From Candidatus Aminicenantota bacterium (GTDB lineage Bacteria; Acidobacteriota; Aminicenantia; Aminicenantales; Saccharicenantaceae): a stretch of DNA of 64,000 nucleotides. Shown piece by piece: positions 20,627 to 29,796 of this stretch. A program made the position numbers and the translations under genes. The stretch's first letter is position 1. Every line of letters begins with the position of its first letter. Where the stretch lies: assembly GCA_017999365.1 (NCBI GenBank), contig JAGNLW010000002.1, forward strand, positions 367,348 to 431,347, read 5' to 3'. Under the pieces are notes generated by a model, which was not told the DNA's origin, ran no database searches, and saw only the letters and a program-made list of their open reading frames with translations.

Positions 20627-20657
20627 AAATCCTATCAAAAGCGTAGGATTTATGCAA
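20627..20657 (-). promoter_or_regulatory. sod promoter with overlapping inverted repeat (possible operator)
   Basis: On the minus strand TTGCAT (20657-20652) and TAGGAT (20634-20629) are 17 bp apart. A perfect inverted repeat AAATCCTA / TAGGATTT (20627-20651, 9-bp centre) covers the spacer and -10, the place where a repressor would block polymerase. It could alternatively be a weak hairpin after recA, whose stop is 8 bp away. Confidence 0.55.
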
Positions 20658-20658
20658 C

Positions 20659-21732
20659 CTATTTCCCGGCCTCGCCCTCGGCCCCCAGGCCGATCTTGGC
20701 CCGGATCTCGGCCTCGAGCTCGGCCGCCAGCTGGGTGTTCTCCTTGAGGAGCTTCTTGACGTTCTCGCGGCCCTGGCCGACGCGCTCGCCCTTGTAGGAG
20801 TACCAGGTCCCGGATTTCTCCAGCAGGCCGGTCTCGAAGCCGACGTCGACGAGGTCGCCCTCCTTGGAGATGCCCTGCCCGAAGATGATGTCGAACTGGG
20901 CCTCGCGGAAGGGCGGGGCCATCTTGTTCTTGACGATCTTGACCTTGGCCCGGTTGCCGACGACGCTCTCGCCGTCCTTGATGACGGACAGCCGGCGGAC
21001 GTCGACCCTCAGGGAGGCGTAGAACTTGAGGGCCCGGCCGCCGGTCGTCGTCTCGGGGTTGCCGATGAAGACGCCGATCTTCTCCCGGATCTGGTTGATG
21101 AAGATGAAGCAGGTCTTGGACCGGGCCACGATGGCCGTCAGCTTGCGCAGGGCCTGGGACATCAGGCGGGCCTGGAGGCCCATGTGGGCGTCGCCCATCT
21201 CGCCCTCGAGCTCGGCCTTGGGGACCAGGGCGGCCACGGAGTCGACGACGATGACGTCGACGGCGCCGCTGCGGACCAGGACCTCGGCGATCTCCAGGGC
21301 CTGCTCGCCGAAGTCCGGCTGGGAGATGAGCAGGTTGTCGATGTCGATGCCGATCTGGGCGGCGTAGGCCGGGGACAGGGCGTGCTCGGCGTCGATGAAG
21401 GCGGCCTGGCCGCCCCGTTTCTGGGCCTCGGCGATGACGTGCAGGGCCAGGGTCGTCTTGCCGGTGGCCTCGGGGCCGTAGATCTCGACGACGCGGCCGC
21501 GAGGGAAGCCGCCGATGCCCAGGGCCAGGTCGAAGGAGATGGAGCCGGTCGGGATGGCCTCGACGGCCACCGCGGCCCCCTTCTGGCCGAGCTTCATGAT
21601 GGTGCCCTTGCCGAACTGTTTCTCGATCTGGGAAAGGGCGGCGTCGATGGCCTTGTGCCGGGAGGACGCCTTCTCTTCGCTCTCGGCGGCCCTGGCCGCC
21701 TCCGCTTCGCGGGCGGTGTCTTTCTTGACCAT
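20659..21732 (-). CDS. recA: Recombinase RecA
   Basis: A 357-residue RecA, the ATP-dependent strand-exchange protein and SOS co-protease. It shows [22 protein letters not shown], Walker [25 protein letters not shown], Walker [13 protein letters not shown], loop 1 [33 protein letters not shown] and loop 2 [16 protein letters not shown]. The start at 21732 follows AAGGAG and gives a normal length. The ATG at 21768, with GGGAGGGG before it, would add 12 residues. The N-terminal extension before the core is rich in Ala, Glu and Lys. RadC lies immediately upstream. No recX or lexA is adjacent. Confidence 0.97.
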   Translation of the reverse strand: MVKKDTAREAEAARAAESEEKASSRHKAIDAALSQIEKQFGKGTIMKLGQKGAAVAVEAIPTGSISFDLALGIGGFPRGRVVEIYGPEATGKTTLALHVIAEAQKRGGQAAFIDAEHALSPAYAAQIGIDIDNLLISQPDFGEQALEIAEVLVRSGAVDVIVVDSVAALVPKAELEGEMGDAHMGLQARLMSQALRKLTAIVARSKTCFIFINQIREKIGVFIGNPETTTGGRALKFYASLRVDVRRLSVIKDGESVVGNRAKVKIVKNKMAPPFREAQFDIIFGQGISKEGDLVDVGFETGLLEKSGTWYSYKGERVGQGRENVKKLLKENTQLAAELEAEIRAKIGLGAEGEAGK

Positions 21733-21789
21733 GTCGGTTCGCTCCTTGTCGGCGCTTGTTCTGCCCATCGGCCCCTCCCTTATCCTCAG

Positions 21790-21818
21790 AGTGTACCCGG
21801 ATTCGGCCGGGCTTTCAA
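21790..21818 (-). promoter_or_regulatory. recA promoter
   Basis: TTGAAA (21818-21813) and TACACT (21795-21790) on the minus strand are 17 bp apart, with a predicted start near 21783. No recognisable LexA box of the E. coli or Bacillus type was seen around it. Confidence 0.6.
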
Positions 21819-21858
21819 CCCGGTCGATCAACAATCCGAACGGCGTTTTCATTAATGG

Positions 21859-22605
21859 CTAGCGCGGGAATCCGTTGAACATCAGGTCGTAGTCGTCGAT
21901 GAGGCCCTGGTCGGCGAAGCTGAAGTAGCGGTTGGCGCCGACGACGATGTGGTCGAGGACCTTGATCTGGACGACCCGTGCGGCGAAAACGAGGTCCCGG
22001 GTGACCTCGCGGTCGCACAGGGACGGTTCCGGGTCGCCCGAGGGATGGTTGTGGGCGAAGATGAGGGCCGAGGCCTCGTAGCGCAGGGCGTCCCGGATGA
22101 CCTCGCGGGGGTAGACGGCGCTCGAGTCGACCGTGCCCTCGAACAGGGTCTTCTCCTCGATGACCTGGTTCTTGGGGTCGAGGAAGATGACCTTGAACCG
22201 CTCCGTCCGCAGGTCGCGCAGGGCGTGGCAGAGGTAGTCGTAGACCTCCTGGGACGAGTGGCAGACGGGCCGGCTCATCATGCGGTCCTTGAGGAAGCGC
22301 CGGGAGACCTCGTGGACGAGCTTGAGGCCGAAGACGTTGCGGGCCCCGATGCCGGGGATGCGCTGGAGGTCCTCCGGGCGGGCCTCCAGGACGCCCCCGA
22401 AGGTCTTGAACTCCCGCAGGGCCTCCCGGGCCGGCCGCTTGCAGTCCCGCCGCGGCGTCCCCAGGGTCAGGAGGAGCTCGACGATCTCGTAGTCCAGGAA
22501 GGCGGCCAGGCCCCCGTTGAGGAACTTCTGGCGCAGGCGGTCCCGGTGCCCGGCCCCCGGGGCCTCGTCCCGCCCCGCCGCCTTGCCGCTCTCGCTCTCG
22601 CTCAT
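21859..22605 (-). CDS. radC: RadC family JAMM-domain protein
   Basis: A 248-residue RadC/YicR protein. The N-terminal half has two helix-hairpin-helix-like segments (LLTLGTPRRDCKRPAREAL and LQRIPGIGARNVFGLKLVHE). The C-terminal MPN/JAMM domain has the metal-binding motif ALIFAHNHPSGDPEPSLCD with a preceding glutamate. The family is no longer thought to be needed for RecG-like repair, and its role remains unsettled. AGGAAGGA precedes the ATG. It lies upstream of recA on the same strand, but recA has its own promoter. Confidence 0.94.
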   Translation of the reverse strand: MSESESGKAAGRDEAPGAGHRDRLRQKFLNGGLAAFLDYEIVELLLTLGTPRRDCKRPAREALREFKTFGGVLEARPEDLQRIPGIGARNVFGLKLVHEVSRRFLKDRMMSRPVCHSSQEVYDYLCHALRDLRTERFKVIFLDPKNQVIEEKTLFEGTVDSSAVYPREVIRDALRYEASALIFAHNHPSGDPEPSLCDREVTRDLVFAARVVQIKVLDHIVVGANRYFSFADQGLIDDYDLMFNGFPR

Positions 22606-22663
22606 GGCGTCCTTCCTAAGAGACGCCCCGCGGAGCCGTTTTATCGCACGGCGCGGAAGATGT

Positions 22664-24442
22664 TCAGTCTTTATAGAGGAGGTCGATGAGCGGTTTGAAG
22701 ACCTTCTCGACGATGTGCCGCTTGACCTTGAGCGAGGGCGTCATCTGGGTCTCGGGGTCGAAGTCCTGGTCGAGCAGGACGACCTTCTTGATCCGCTCGT
22801 AGGAGGCCAGGTTGGGCGTCGTCCGGTTGATCTCGGCCAGGACGAAGTCGGCGATCTCCTCCTTGGCCACGAGCTCCTTGCGGTCGGCGAAGACGATGCC
22901 CTTGGCCCGGGCGTAGGCCTCGAGCCTGTCGAAGTTGGGGACGATCAGGGCCGAGATGAACTTCCTCCCGCCGCCGACGACGACGGCGGTCTGGATGTAG
23001 GGATTGGTCTTGAGCAGGTTCTCGATGGGCTGGGGGGCCACGTTCTTGCCGCCGGCCGTGACCAGGATGTCCTTCTTGCGGTCGGTGATGACCAGGAAGC
23101 CGTCCTCGTCGAAGTGGCCGATGTCGCCCGTCTTGAACCAGCCGTCCTCGAAGACCTCCCGCGTCTCCTGCTCCTTCTTGTAGTAGCCCTTCATGACGTT
23201 GGGACCCTTGGCCCAGATCTCGCCGTCCGGGGCGATCTTGACCTGGACGCCGGGGACGAGCGGCCCGACGCTGCCGAACTTCATCTTGTCGAAGGTGTTG
23301 CAGGCCAGCACCGGCGAGGTCTCGGTCAGGCCGTAGCCCTCGAGGATGACGATGCCGATGGCGTAGAAGAACTCGGCCACGTCGGCCGAGAGGGGCGCCC
23401 CGCCGGAGACGAAGAAGTGGACCCGGCCGCCCGTCTTCTCGAGGATCTTGCCGTAGACGAGCTTGGCCGCGATCTTCCGCCGCAGGGCCAGGCTCCAGGG
23501 GATGGGCAGGTGGCGGATCTTGCGGGCCCCGTACTTCTTGCCGACGCCGAGGGCCCAGAAGAAGATCTTCCGCTTGAGCGGCGACTGGGTCAGGACGTTG
23601 TCCATGACGTTGGCGTAGATCTTGTCGAACAGGCGGGGCACGCTGATCATGATGGTCGGCCGGACCTCGATCAGGTTCTCGGCCACGGTCTCGATGCTCT
23701 CGGCGTAGTAGATCGAGGCGCCTTTGTAGAGGAAGGAGAAGGTCGTCATCCGCTCCAGGACGTGGGACAGGGGCAGGAAGGACAGGATGGTGTCCTTGAC
23801 CGAGAATTCGGTCACGGCGTCGAGGGCCTTGGAGTTGGAGACGAAGTTGCCGTGGGTCAGCATGACCCCCTTGGGGACGCCGGTCGTCCCCGAGGTGTAG
23901 ATGATCGAGGCCAGGTCGTCGGGCTTGACGGCCAGGGCCCTCTGGTCGAACCGGCCGGGATCGGATGTCGCGATGACCTTGCCCCGGCCCATGACCTCGG
24001 ACAGGCTGACCACGCCCTGGGGGCCGGCCTCGTCGATGAGGACGAAGTGATGAACGTTCGGCAGGTCGGCCCGGACGGCCTCGACCTTGAGCCAGAGGTT
24101 GCGGTTGGAGCAGACGACGATCTTGGCGTCCGAGTCGTTTATGATGTACTTGACCTGCTCGGGCATGAGCGAGGTGTAGATGGGCACCGTGACGGCGCCG
24201 TTGCAGAGGACGGCGAAGTCGGTGATGGGCCACTCGGGCCGGTTCTCGGAGAAGATGACCAGCTTGTCGCCCGGCCCCAGTCCGAGGTCGGCCAGGCCGA
24301 GGGCCAGGTGCCGGACGCGGCGGTCGAACTCCTCCGTGGAGATGGGCACGTAGCGGCCGTCGATCTTGGCCGCCAGCAGGTCGCTCTTGACGTAGGACTT
24401 GACCGTGTTGAGGAAGATCTGGGGAATGGTCTCGACGGCCAT
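22664..24442 (-). CDS. Long-chain acyl-CoA synthetase (AMP-forming)
   Basis: A 592-residue FadD15-type long-chain fatty acid-CoA ligase, which makes acyl-CoA from free fatty acid, ATP and CoA. Motifs: IYTSGTTGVPKGVMLTHGNF (P-loop), LSFLPLSHVLERM, ILEGYGLTETSPV, WFKTGDIGHFDEDGFLVITDRKKD and GGKNVAPQPIENLL. The C-terminal SLKVKRHIVEK lacks the classical K of some ligases but is usual for this subgroup. The N-terminus has no signal peptide; such enzymes are peripheral on the inner membrane. It is expressed from its own promoter, whose -35 overlaps the end of ogt. Confidence 0.94.
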   Translation of the reverse strand: MAVETIPQIFLNTVKSYVKSDLLAAKIDGRYVPISTEEFDRRVRHLALGLADLGLGPGDKLVIFSENRPEWPITDFAVLCNGAVTVPIYTSLMPEQVKYIINDSDAKIVVCSNRNLWLKVEAVRADLPNVHHFVLIDEAGPQGVVSLSEVMGRGKVIATSDPGRFDQRALAVKPDDLASIIYTSGTTGVPKGVMLTHGNFVSNSKALDAVTEFSVKDTILSFLPLSHVLERMTTFSFLYKGASIYYAESIETVAENLIEVRPTIMISVPRLFDKIYANVMDNVLTQSPLKRKIFFWALGVGKKYGARKIRHLPIPWSLALRRKIAAKLVYGKILEKTGGRVHFFVSGGAPLSADVAEFFYAIGIVILEGYGLTETSPVLACNTFDKMKFGSVGPLVPGVQVKIAPDGEIWAKGPNVMKGYYKKEQETREVFEDGWFKTGDIGHFDEDGFLVITDRKKDILVTAGGKNVAPQPIENLLKTNPYIQTAVVVGGGRKFISALIVPNFDRLEAYARAKGIVFADRKELVAKEEIADFVLAEINRTTPNLASYERIKKVVLLDQDFDPETQMTPSLKVKRHIVEKVFKPLIDLLYKD

Positions 24443-24472
24443 GGGGGTCTCCTTCCTGTCGGGATGGGCCTT

Positions 24473-24503
24473 ATTATATCTTGGAAAGCCGCCGGGCTGT
24501 CAA
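24473..24503 (-). promoter_or_regulatory. Promoter of the long-chain acyl-CoA synthetase gene
   Basis: Both hexamers are consensus: TTGACA (24503-24498) and TATAAT (24478-24473), but the spacer is 19 bp rather than 17. The -35 overlaps the stop codon of ogt. Predicted leader is about 24 nt. Confidence 0.65.
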
Positions 24504-24982
24504 ATCTTGATCTGGTCGTGGCCCTCGTGGCGGAGGAGCCAGTCCTTGCGCCAGAGACCCCCGCCGTACCCGGTCAGGCGGCCGTCGCTGCCGATGACCC
24601 GGTGACAGGGGACGACGATGGAGACGGGATTGCGGTGATTGGCCCCGCCGACGGCCCGCGTCGCGGCCGGGCGGCCGGCGGACTTGGCCAGGGCCTTGTA
24701 GGTCGTCGTCCGGCCGAAGGCGACCTTCCGCAGCCGCTCCCAGACCCTCTTCTGGAAGGGGGTCCCGCGGAGGTCGAGGGCGACGGTGAATTCCTTGCGG
24801 GTGCCCCGGAAGTAGCCTTCGAGCTGGCGCAGGGCGTCGGCTACGGGACGCGGCAGGGGGGCCTTGGACGCGGGGACGGCCCGGGCCTCGACGAAATCGA
24901 TCCGGGTGACACCGGCCGGGCCGCCCTCGACGCGGATGAGGCCGATGGGCGACTCGTAATAGGCGACGGCTGATCCGGTCAT
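24500..24982 (-). CDS. ogt: Methylated-DNA-[protein]-cysteine S-methyltransferase
   Basis: A 160-residue suicide repair protein that takes methyl groups from O6-methylguanine onto its own cysteine. The active site is IVVPCHRVIGSDGRLTGYGGG, and the DNA-binding helix is seen around TTYKALAKSAGRPAATRAVGGANHRNP. The YESPIGLIRVEG N-terminus is typical of Ogt. The ATG at 24982 is chosen because AAGGAGG lies 6 nt before it; an upstream ATG would add ten residues. There is no AdaA-type zinc domain, so it is a repair enzyme only and not a regulator. Confidence 0.95.
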   Translation of the reverse strand: MTGSAVAYYESPIGLIRVEGGPAGVTRIDFVEARAVPASKAPLPRPVADALRQLEGYFRGTRKEFTVALDLRGTPFQKRVWERLRKVAFGRTTTYKALAKSAGRPAATRAVGGANHRNPVSIVVPCHRVIGSDGRLTGYGGGLWRKDWLLRHEGHDQIKI

Positions 24983-25034
24983 GGGCGCCTCCTTGCGGAA
25001 AAGATAATCCATTCGGCCTCCGCCTTCAAGTGAC

Positions 25035-25083
25035 AGGTCTTCACACGCCCAGGGGAAGACCGTCGTTTGTGAATGCCAGGTAC
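25035..25083. repeat. Dispersed repeat, family B copy 2
   Basis: AGGTCTTCACACGCCCAGG and CGTTTGTGAATGCCAGG match copy 1 at 11381 with about nine differences over 49 bp. TTCACA near the left end pairs with TGTGAA near the right end, so single-stranded forms could fold. It lies in the gap between divergent ogt and the ThyA-like gene. Confidence 0.8.
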
Positions 25084-25102
25084 CCGTCTCCGACGTCCCG
25101 CG

Positions 25103-25130
25103 TTGACGGTCCGGCCGGCGTGTGTTAAAA
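25103..25130 (+). promoter_or_regulatory. Possible promoter of the ThyA-like gene
   Basis: TTGACG (25103-25108) and TTAAAA (25125-25130) are 16 bp apart. The -10 is a poor match, but the position suits the downstream gene, whose ATG is at 25159. Confidence 0.45.
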
Positions 25131-25158
25131 GCGGGAAGGACGGAGCCGAGGAGGGCCC

Positions 25159-25983
25159 ATGAGCGGAAACATCCCCACGCTGGCCGTGTCCGGTAAAACC
25201 CTGCCCGAGGCCTGGGAAAAAGCCGTCCTGGCCTGCTGGACCATGGGGGCGGCCATCCCGACCGAGTACGACAAGCCGGGCGATCCGCCGAGCCGCGACT
25301 GCACCATGCTCTGGACCGTCGAGGACCCCTTCGCCGAGCCGCGCATCCACCGGGCCTTCCCTGGCGGCCTCGAGGACCTCGAGGTCTACCGCCAGGAAGT
25401 CGTCGACGGCGTCCACGATCACTGGATCTGCCCCGAAGAGGGCAAGTGGACCTACACCTACCACAAGCGCCTGTTCGCCTACGACATCGAAGGCCAGACC
25501 GTCGACCAGATCGCCCAGGCCGTCGACCGCCTGGCCCGGACCGGGCACACCCGGCGGGCCCAGGCCATCACCTGGAATCCCAAACTCGACGGCCCGACCG
25601 AGGACCCGCCCTGCCTGCAGCGGCTCTGGTTCCGCCTCCTGCCGGACGAGGACGGCACGCCCGTCCTGAACATGAACGCCCACTGGCGGTCGCGCGACGC
25701 CTACAAGGCCGCCTACATGAACGTCTTCGCCCTGACCGACCTCCAGCGCGTCGTCGCCGCCCGGGTCTCCGGGAAGAGCGGCCGGGCCGTGCGCGTCGGC
25801 CGTTACGCCGACCTCGTCGACAGCTTCCACATCTACGGCTCGTATTTCGCGGAGTTCGAGGGCTTCCTGAAGATGGTCGAGAAGCGGACGTTCGAGGAGA
25901 GGACCTGGTCCAGCGCCTACGCCGAGCCGATGTTCGCGGAGGCCCGCGAGCGCCTGCGCCGGGAGAAAGAGGAAGGGAGATAA
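25159..25983 (+). CDS. Thymidylate synthase-like (ThyA-fold) protein
   Basis: A 274-residue protein. The C-terminal half resembles ThyA: PPCLQRLWFRLL supplies a candidate catalytic Cys, LNMNAHWRSRD parallels the L-x-x-x-x-x-Q-R-S-x-D phosphate and folate region, and YADLVDSFHIYGSY corresponds to the GDAHIY-type nucleotide-binding segment. The N-terminal half lacks the classical R-T-G-T motif and is closer to divergent archaeal-type ThyA proteins. It may methylate dUMP or hydroxymethylate or methylate another pyrimidine nucleotide. GAGGAGGG precedes the ATG. It is three nt upstream of a YhhN gene; the pairing offers no functional clue. Confidence 0.75.
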   Translation: MSGNIPTLAVSGKTLPEAWEKAVLACWTMGAAIPTEYDKPGDPPSRDCTMLWTVEDPFAEPRIHRAFPGGLEDLEVYRQEVVDGVHDHWICPEEGKWTYTYHKRLFAYDIEGQTVDQIAQAVDRLARTGHTRRAQAITWNPKLDGPTEDPPCLQRLWFRLLPDEDGTPVLNMNAHWRSRDAYKAAYMNVFALTDLQRVVAARVSGKSGRAVRVGRYADLVDSFHIYGSYFAEFEGFLKMVEKRTFEERTWSSAYAEPMFAEARERLRREKEEGR

Positions 25984-25986
25984 TCC

Positions 25987-26631
25987 ATGAGCCTGTCTCT
26001 GCCCGTCGTCGCCCTGGCCGCCCTGGCCCTCGTCTCGGGGGCCCTGGCCACCTGGTCCGAGATCAAGGAGCGCCGCCGCGTCCACCTGGTGACGAAGCCC
26101 CTCGCGACCGCGCTCATCATCGCCGTGGCCGCCCTGGCGCCCGTCCCTGTGCCGCCGGTCTACAAGACGCTCGTCCTGGCCGGCCTATGCTTCTCGCTCC
26201 TCGGCGACGTGGCCCTGATGTTCGACGACAAGTGGTTCACGGCGGGCCTGGTCGCCTTCCTGGCCGCCCAGTGCCTCTACATCCTGGCCTTCCGGCCGCG
26301 GCCGGGGCACCCGCCCGGACTGTCGACGCTCCTCCCCTACATCCTCTTCGGCCTGCTGATGTTCTTTTTGCTGGCGCCCAAACTCGGCCCGATGAAGGTC
26401 CCGGTCTTCGTCTACATCGCCGCCATCACCACGATGGCCGGTTTCGCCGCGGCCCGCTACGTCGACATCGGGGGGACGAAGACGCTCCTGGCCTTCGCCG
26501 GCGGGGTCCTGTTCCTGATCTCGGACTCGGTGCTGGCCTACGACCGCTTCGCCAAGAAAGTGCCCCTGGCCCGGCTGTTCGTCCTGGGGACCTATTTCCC
26601 GGCCCAGCTTCTTATCGCCCTGTCGGTCTGA
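25987..26631 (+). CDS. YhhN/TMEM86 family membrane protein (lysoplasmalogenase-like)
   Basis: A 214-residue integral membrane protein with about seven to eight helices. The family signature is visible in VTKPLATALIIAVAAL, CFSLLGDVALMF and GLVAFLAAQCLYILAF, with conserved acidic residues in the membrane (SLLGDV and ISDSVLAYDRF). Eukaryotic TMEM86 and the Legionella homologue hydrolyse the vinyl ether bond of lysoplasmalogens, so such an activity is possible if this organism makes ether lipids. It starts 3 nt after the ThyA-like stop and is likely cotranscribed. Confidence 0.85.
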   Translation: MSLSLPVVALAALALVSGALATWSEIKERRRVHLVTKPLATALIIAVAALAPVPVPPVYKTLVLAGLCFSLLGDVALMFDDKWFTAGLVAFLAAQCLYILAFRPRPGHPPGLSTLLPYILFGLLMFFLLAPKLGPMKVPVFVYIAAITTMAGFAAARYVDIGGTKTLLAFAGGVLFLISDSVLAYDRFAKKVPLARLFVLGTYFPAQLLIALSV

Positions 26632-26647
26632 GCCGGCTCGCGGGGCG

Positions 26648-27412
26648 TCAGCGGGCCGGAACGACGCGGCCGTCGATCCCGACGACGACCTTCTTCACCT
26701 CGATAGCCACGCCCGAGCGCTCCACGGCTATCCGCACCAGGCGCTCGAGCCCGGAGCAGCAGGGCACGGTCATGATGGCCACGGTCAGGGAAGCGGGCCC
26801 ATTCGTCCGGATGAGCTCGGCCAGCTTCTCGATGTAGCCGGCCGTCTCGTCGAGCTTGGGGCAGGCGATGACGAGTTTCTTCCCTTCGAGCAGCCGGCCG
26901 TGGAAGCCGCCCAGGGCGAAGGCCGTGCAGTCGGCCGCGACGAGCAGGTCGCTGCCTTTGAAATAGGGCGCCGCCGGCGAGACGAGGTGGAGCTGGATGG
27001 GCCACTGGGTCAGGCTCGACGGGACCTCCCCCGCCGGCGCGAGGCCGGACCCGGGCTCCCGGGCGATCTCGCGGGCCAGGCTGCCGGGGCAGCCGCCGTG
27101 CCCGGCGTGCGGATGCCCGTGCCCGCCCGCGGCGCCGTGGACCTTGGCCGCCGCCGCCGCGCCCCGCGTCTTCAGGACGTGGTCGAAGGCGGCCCGTGGG
27201 TCGTATCCGTCGCTCTCCCGCTCGACGACCTTCAGCGCCCCGGTCGGGCAGACATCCAGGCAGGCGCCCAGGCCGTCGCAGTAGATCTCGCGGACCAGGA
27301 CGGCCTTGTTCTCGCCGTCGAGGGCCAGGGCCCCCTCGGCGCAGGCCGTCGTGCACAGGCCGCAGCCGTCGCACGTGTCCCTGTCGATCTCGACGATCTT
27401 CCGCTTGGCCAT
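26648..27412 (-). CDS. Ferredoxin-domain iron-sulfur protein
   Basis: A 254-residue protein. Residues about 8-65 form a two-[4Fe-4S] ferredoxin domain with CDGCGLCTTAC...C and CDGLGACLDVC...C-P-type motifs. The glycine- and histidine-rich linker HGAAGGHGHPHAGHGGCPG may bind metal. The C-terminal part, with AADCTAFALGGFHGRL, VIACPKLDE and TVPCCSGLERL, recurs in uncharacterised ferredoxin proteins of anaerobes. The double Cys and other conserved cysteines could hold another cluster or a metal. The ATG at 27412 follows AAGGAG. Likely a soluble electron carrier; the partner is unknown. Confidence 0.85.
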   Translation of the reverse strand: MAKRKIVEIDRDTCDGCGLCTTACAEGALALDGENKAVLVREIYCDGLGACLDVCPTGALKVVERESDGYDPRAAFDHVLKTRGAAAAAKVHGAAGGHGHPHAGHGGCPGSLAREIAREPGSGLAPAGEVPSSLTQWPIQLHLVSPAAPYFKGSDLLVAADCTAFALGGFHGRLLEGKKLVIACPKLDETAGYIEKLAELIRTNGPASLTVAIMTVPCCSGLERLVRIAVERSGVAIEVKKVVVGIDGRVVPAR

Positions 27413-27475
27413 GGACGCGCTCCTTCGCATCATTTCCGACTGATTTGCTAGGATATCAGAAAGACAGGGCCGGGT

Positions 27476-27895
27476 CTAGACGCCGGACGGGCGCACGGGG
27501 GCCGCGGCACGAGGCGCCGGACGGCCGCCGAACCAGTCGCGGGCGTCGCGGCCGAGGAGTCCGAGGAGGGCGATGATCCCGAGGACCGTGCCGACGGGGA
27601 TCCCGGCGAGAAGGACGATGCCCATGGCGACGCCGGCGAAGCGGGACCAGGGCCGTCCCTTGGCTATGCCGGAGGCGATGACGAGGTCGGCGACGCCGAA
27701 GAGGACGAACGCCGCCGCGAGGAGGAGCCCCGCCGGCCCGAGCAGGGCGTTGCCGAGAAGGCCGCGAGCTTCGCTCTCCCAGCCGGCCAGGACGGCCCCC
27801 GAAAGGAAGATGAAAAGGAACAGGGCCGCCGTCGCGAACTCCAATCCCGCCGCGACGATGAGCGCGATCCGGGTCGTCTTGATGCTGTCCGGCAT
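27476..27895 (-). CDS. Uncharacterised four-helix membrane protein
   Basis: A 139-residue protein with about four hydrophobic segments (ALIVAAGLEFATAALFLFIFL, LLLAAAFVLFGVADLVIAS, VAMGIVLLAGIPVGTVLGIIALLGLL). The C-terminal LLGRDARDWFGGRPAP resembles the tail of small DUF4064-like membrane proteins whose last helix is followed by a short cytoplasmic end. The function is not recognised. AGGGAG precedes the ATG at 27895. The gene stands alone between the ferredoxin gene and a family A repeat. Confidence 0.65.
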   Translation of the reverse strand: MPDSIKTTRIALIVAAGLEFATAALFLFIFLSGAVLAGWESEARGLLGNALLGPAGLLLAAAFVLFGVADLVIASGIAKGRPWSRFAGVAMGIVLLAGIPVGTVLGIIALLGLLGRDARDWFGGRPAPRAAAPVRPSGV

Positions 27896-27968
27896 GGTCG
27901 GTCTCCCTGGGTTTCGAGCGGGGGCCATTTTACCCGATGCGCATCGCCGGCACAACCGGCGAACAAAT

Positions 27969-27997
27969 GGGGACATGTACCGTCGGTACGTGTCCCC
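27969..27997. repeat. Palindromic REP-like repeat, family A copy 4
   Basis: GGGGACATGTACCG and CGGTACGTGTCCCC joined by a single T, one mismatch in the arms. It sits directly upstream of a TATAAT box (28002-28007) for the rRNA methyltransferase gene, much as copy 3 sits beside the uvrA -10 box. Confidence 0.87.
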
Positions 27998-28023
27998 GAT
28001 GTATAATACCCACAGAGCCACCC

Positions 28024-28752
28024 ATGGACCGCATCATCCGCATCAACCCCCTCCTCGAGGCCCTCCGGTCCGCCCCGGGCCGTGTCAACAAGGTCTTCGT
28101 CCAGGAAGAGCGGGGCCACGCCCGCATCGGCGAGGTCATCCGCGAAGCCAAGGCCCATCGCGTCCCCGTCGTCTTCGTCCCCTCGCGCCGCCTCGACCAG
28201 ATCGCCCCGGGCCACCAGGGCGTCGTGGCCGAGGTCTCCCCCCGGGCGTACGCACGCCTCGAGGACATCCTGGGCCGGTCAGCCAAGCCCTTCGTGGTCA
28301 TCCTCGACGAGGTCGAGGACCCCCAGAACCTGGGGGCCATCGTCCGCAGCGCCGAGGGGGCCGGGGCCGACGGCATCGTCCTGCCCGAGCGCCGCTCGGC
28401 CGGCCTGACGGAGACGGTCGACCAGGTCTCGGCCGGGGCCCTCGAACACCTGCCCGTGGCCCGGGTCACCAACCTGGTCCGGGCCATGGAGGAGCTCAAG
28501 GCCAAGGGCCTCTGGCTCGTCGGGGCCGAGGGCTCCGGAGAGGAGCCCTGGTACGCCTTCGACTACACCGGCCCCGTCGGCATCGTCCTCGGCTCCGAGG
28601 GCAGGGGCCTGCGGCCCCTGGTCCGCAAGACCTGCGACAAGGTCCTGGCCATCCCCCTGGGCGGCCGGGTGGGCTCCCTCAACGTCGGCGCCGCCGCCGC
28701 CGTCTTCCTCTTCGAGGTCGTCCGCCAGCGCCTGACCCACCCTGCGAGATAA
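28024..28752 (+). CDS. rlmB: SpoU-family rRNA 2'-O-methyltransferase, RlmB-like
   Basis: A 242-residue SPOUT enzyme. The N-terminal substrate-binding domain (RINPLLEALRSAPGRVNKVFV) resembles that of 23S rRNA Gm2251 methyltransferase RlmB. The catalytic knot motifs are DEVEDPQNLGAIVRSAEGAGADG (motif 1, catalytic Arg), GIVLGSEGRGLRPLV (motif 2) and IPLGGRVGSLNVGAAAAVFLFEV (motif 3). It uses SAM to methylate a ribose in rRNA. TATAAT at 28002-28007 predicts a start near 28014, only about ten bases before the ATG, and no Shine-Dalgarno sequence is seen. Confidence 0.93.
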   Translation: MDRIIRINPLLEALRSAPGRVNKVFVQEERGHARIGEVIREAKAHRVPVVFVPSRRLDQIAPGHQGVVAEVSPRAYARLEDILGRSAKPFVVILDEVEDPQNLGAIVRSAEGAGADGIVLPERRSAGLTETVDQVSAGALEHLPVARVTNLVRAMEELKAKGLWLVGAEGSGEEPWYAFDYTGPVGIVLGSEGRGLRPLVRKTCDKVLAIPLGGRVGSLNVGAAAAVFLFEVVRQRLTHPAR

Positions 28753-28776
28753 GTATCGTCGGCTCGACGGGGCGGC

Positions 28777-28805
28777 TTGACTTGCCCTCCCCCGGCCCCT
28801 AGAAT
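28777..28805 (+). promoter_or_regulatory. accA operon promoter
   Basis: TTGACT (28777-28782) and TAGAAT (28800-28805) with the ideal 17-bp spacer. The predicted start near 28812 leaves a 28-nt leader before accA. Confidence 0.75.
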
Positions 28806-28839
28806 AGGCCCGTACCACAGCCCCCTGAAAGAGCGCCAT

Positions 28840-29792
<953 letters not shown>

Positions 29793-29796
<4 letters not shown>

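Noticed and set aside
21783..21860. LexA operator at recA
   Set aside because: No CTGT-N8-ACAG or GAAC-N4-GTTC site was found by eye in the promoter region.
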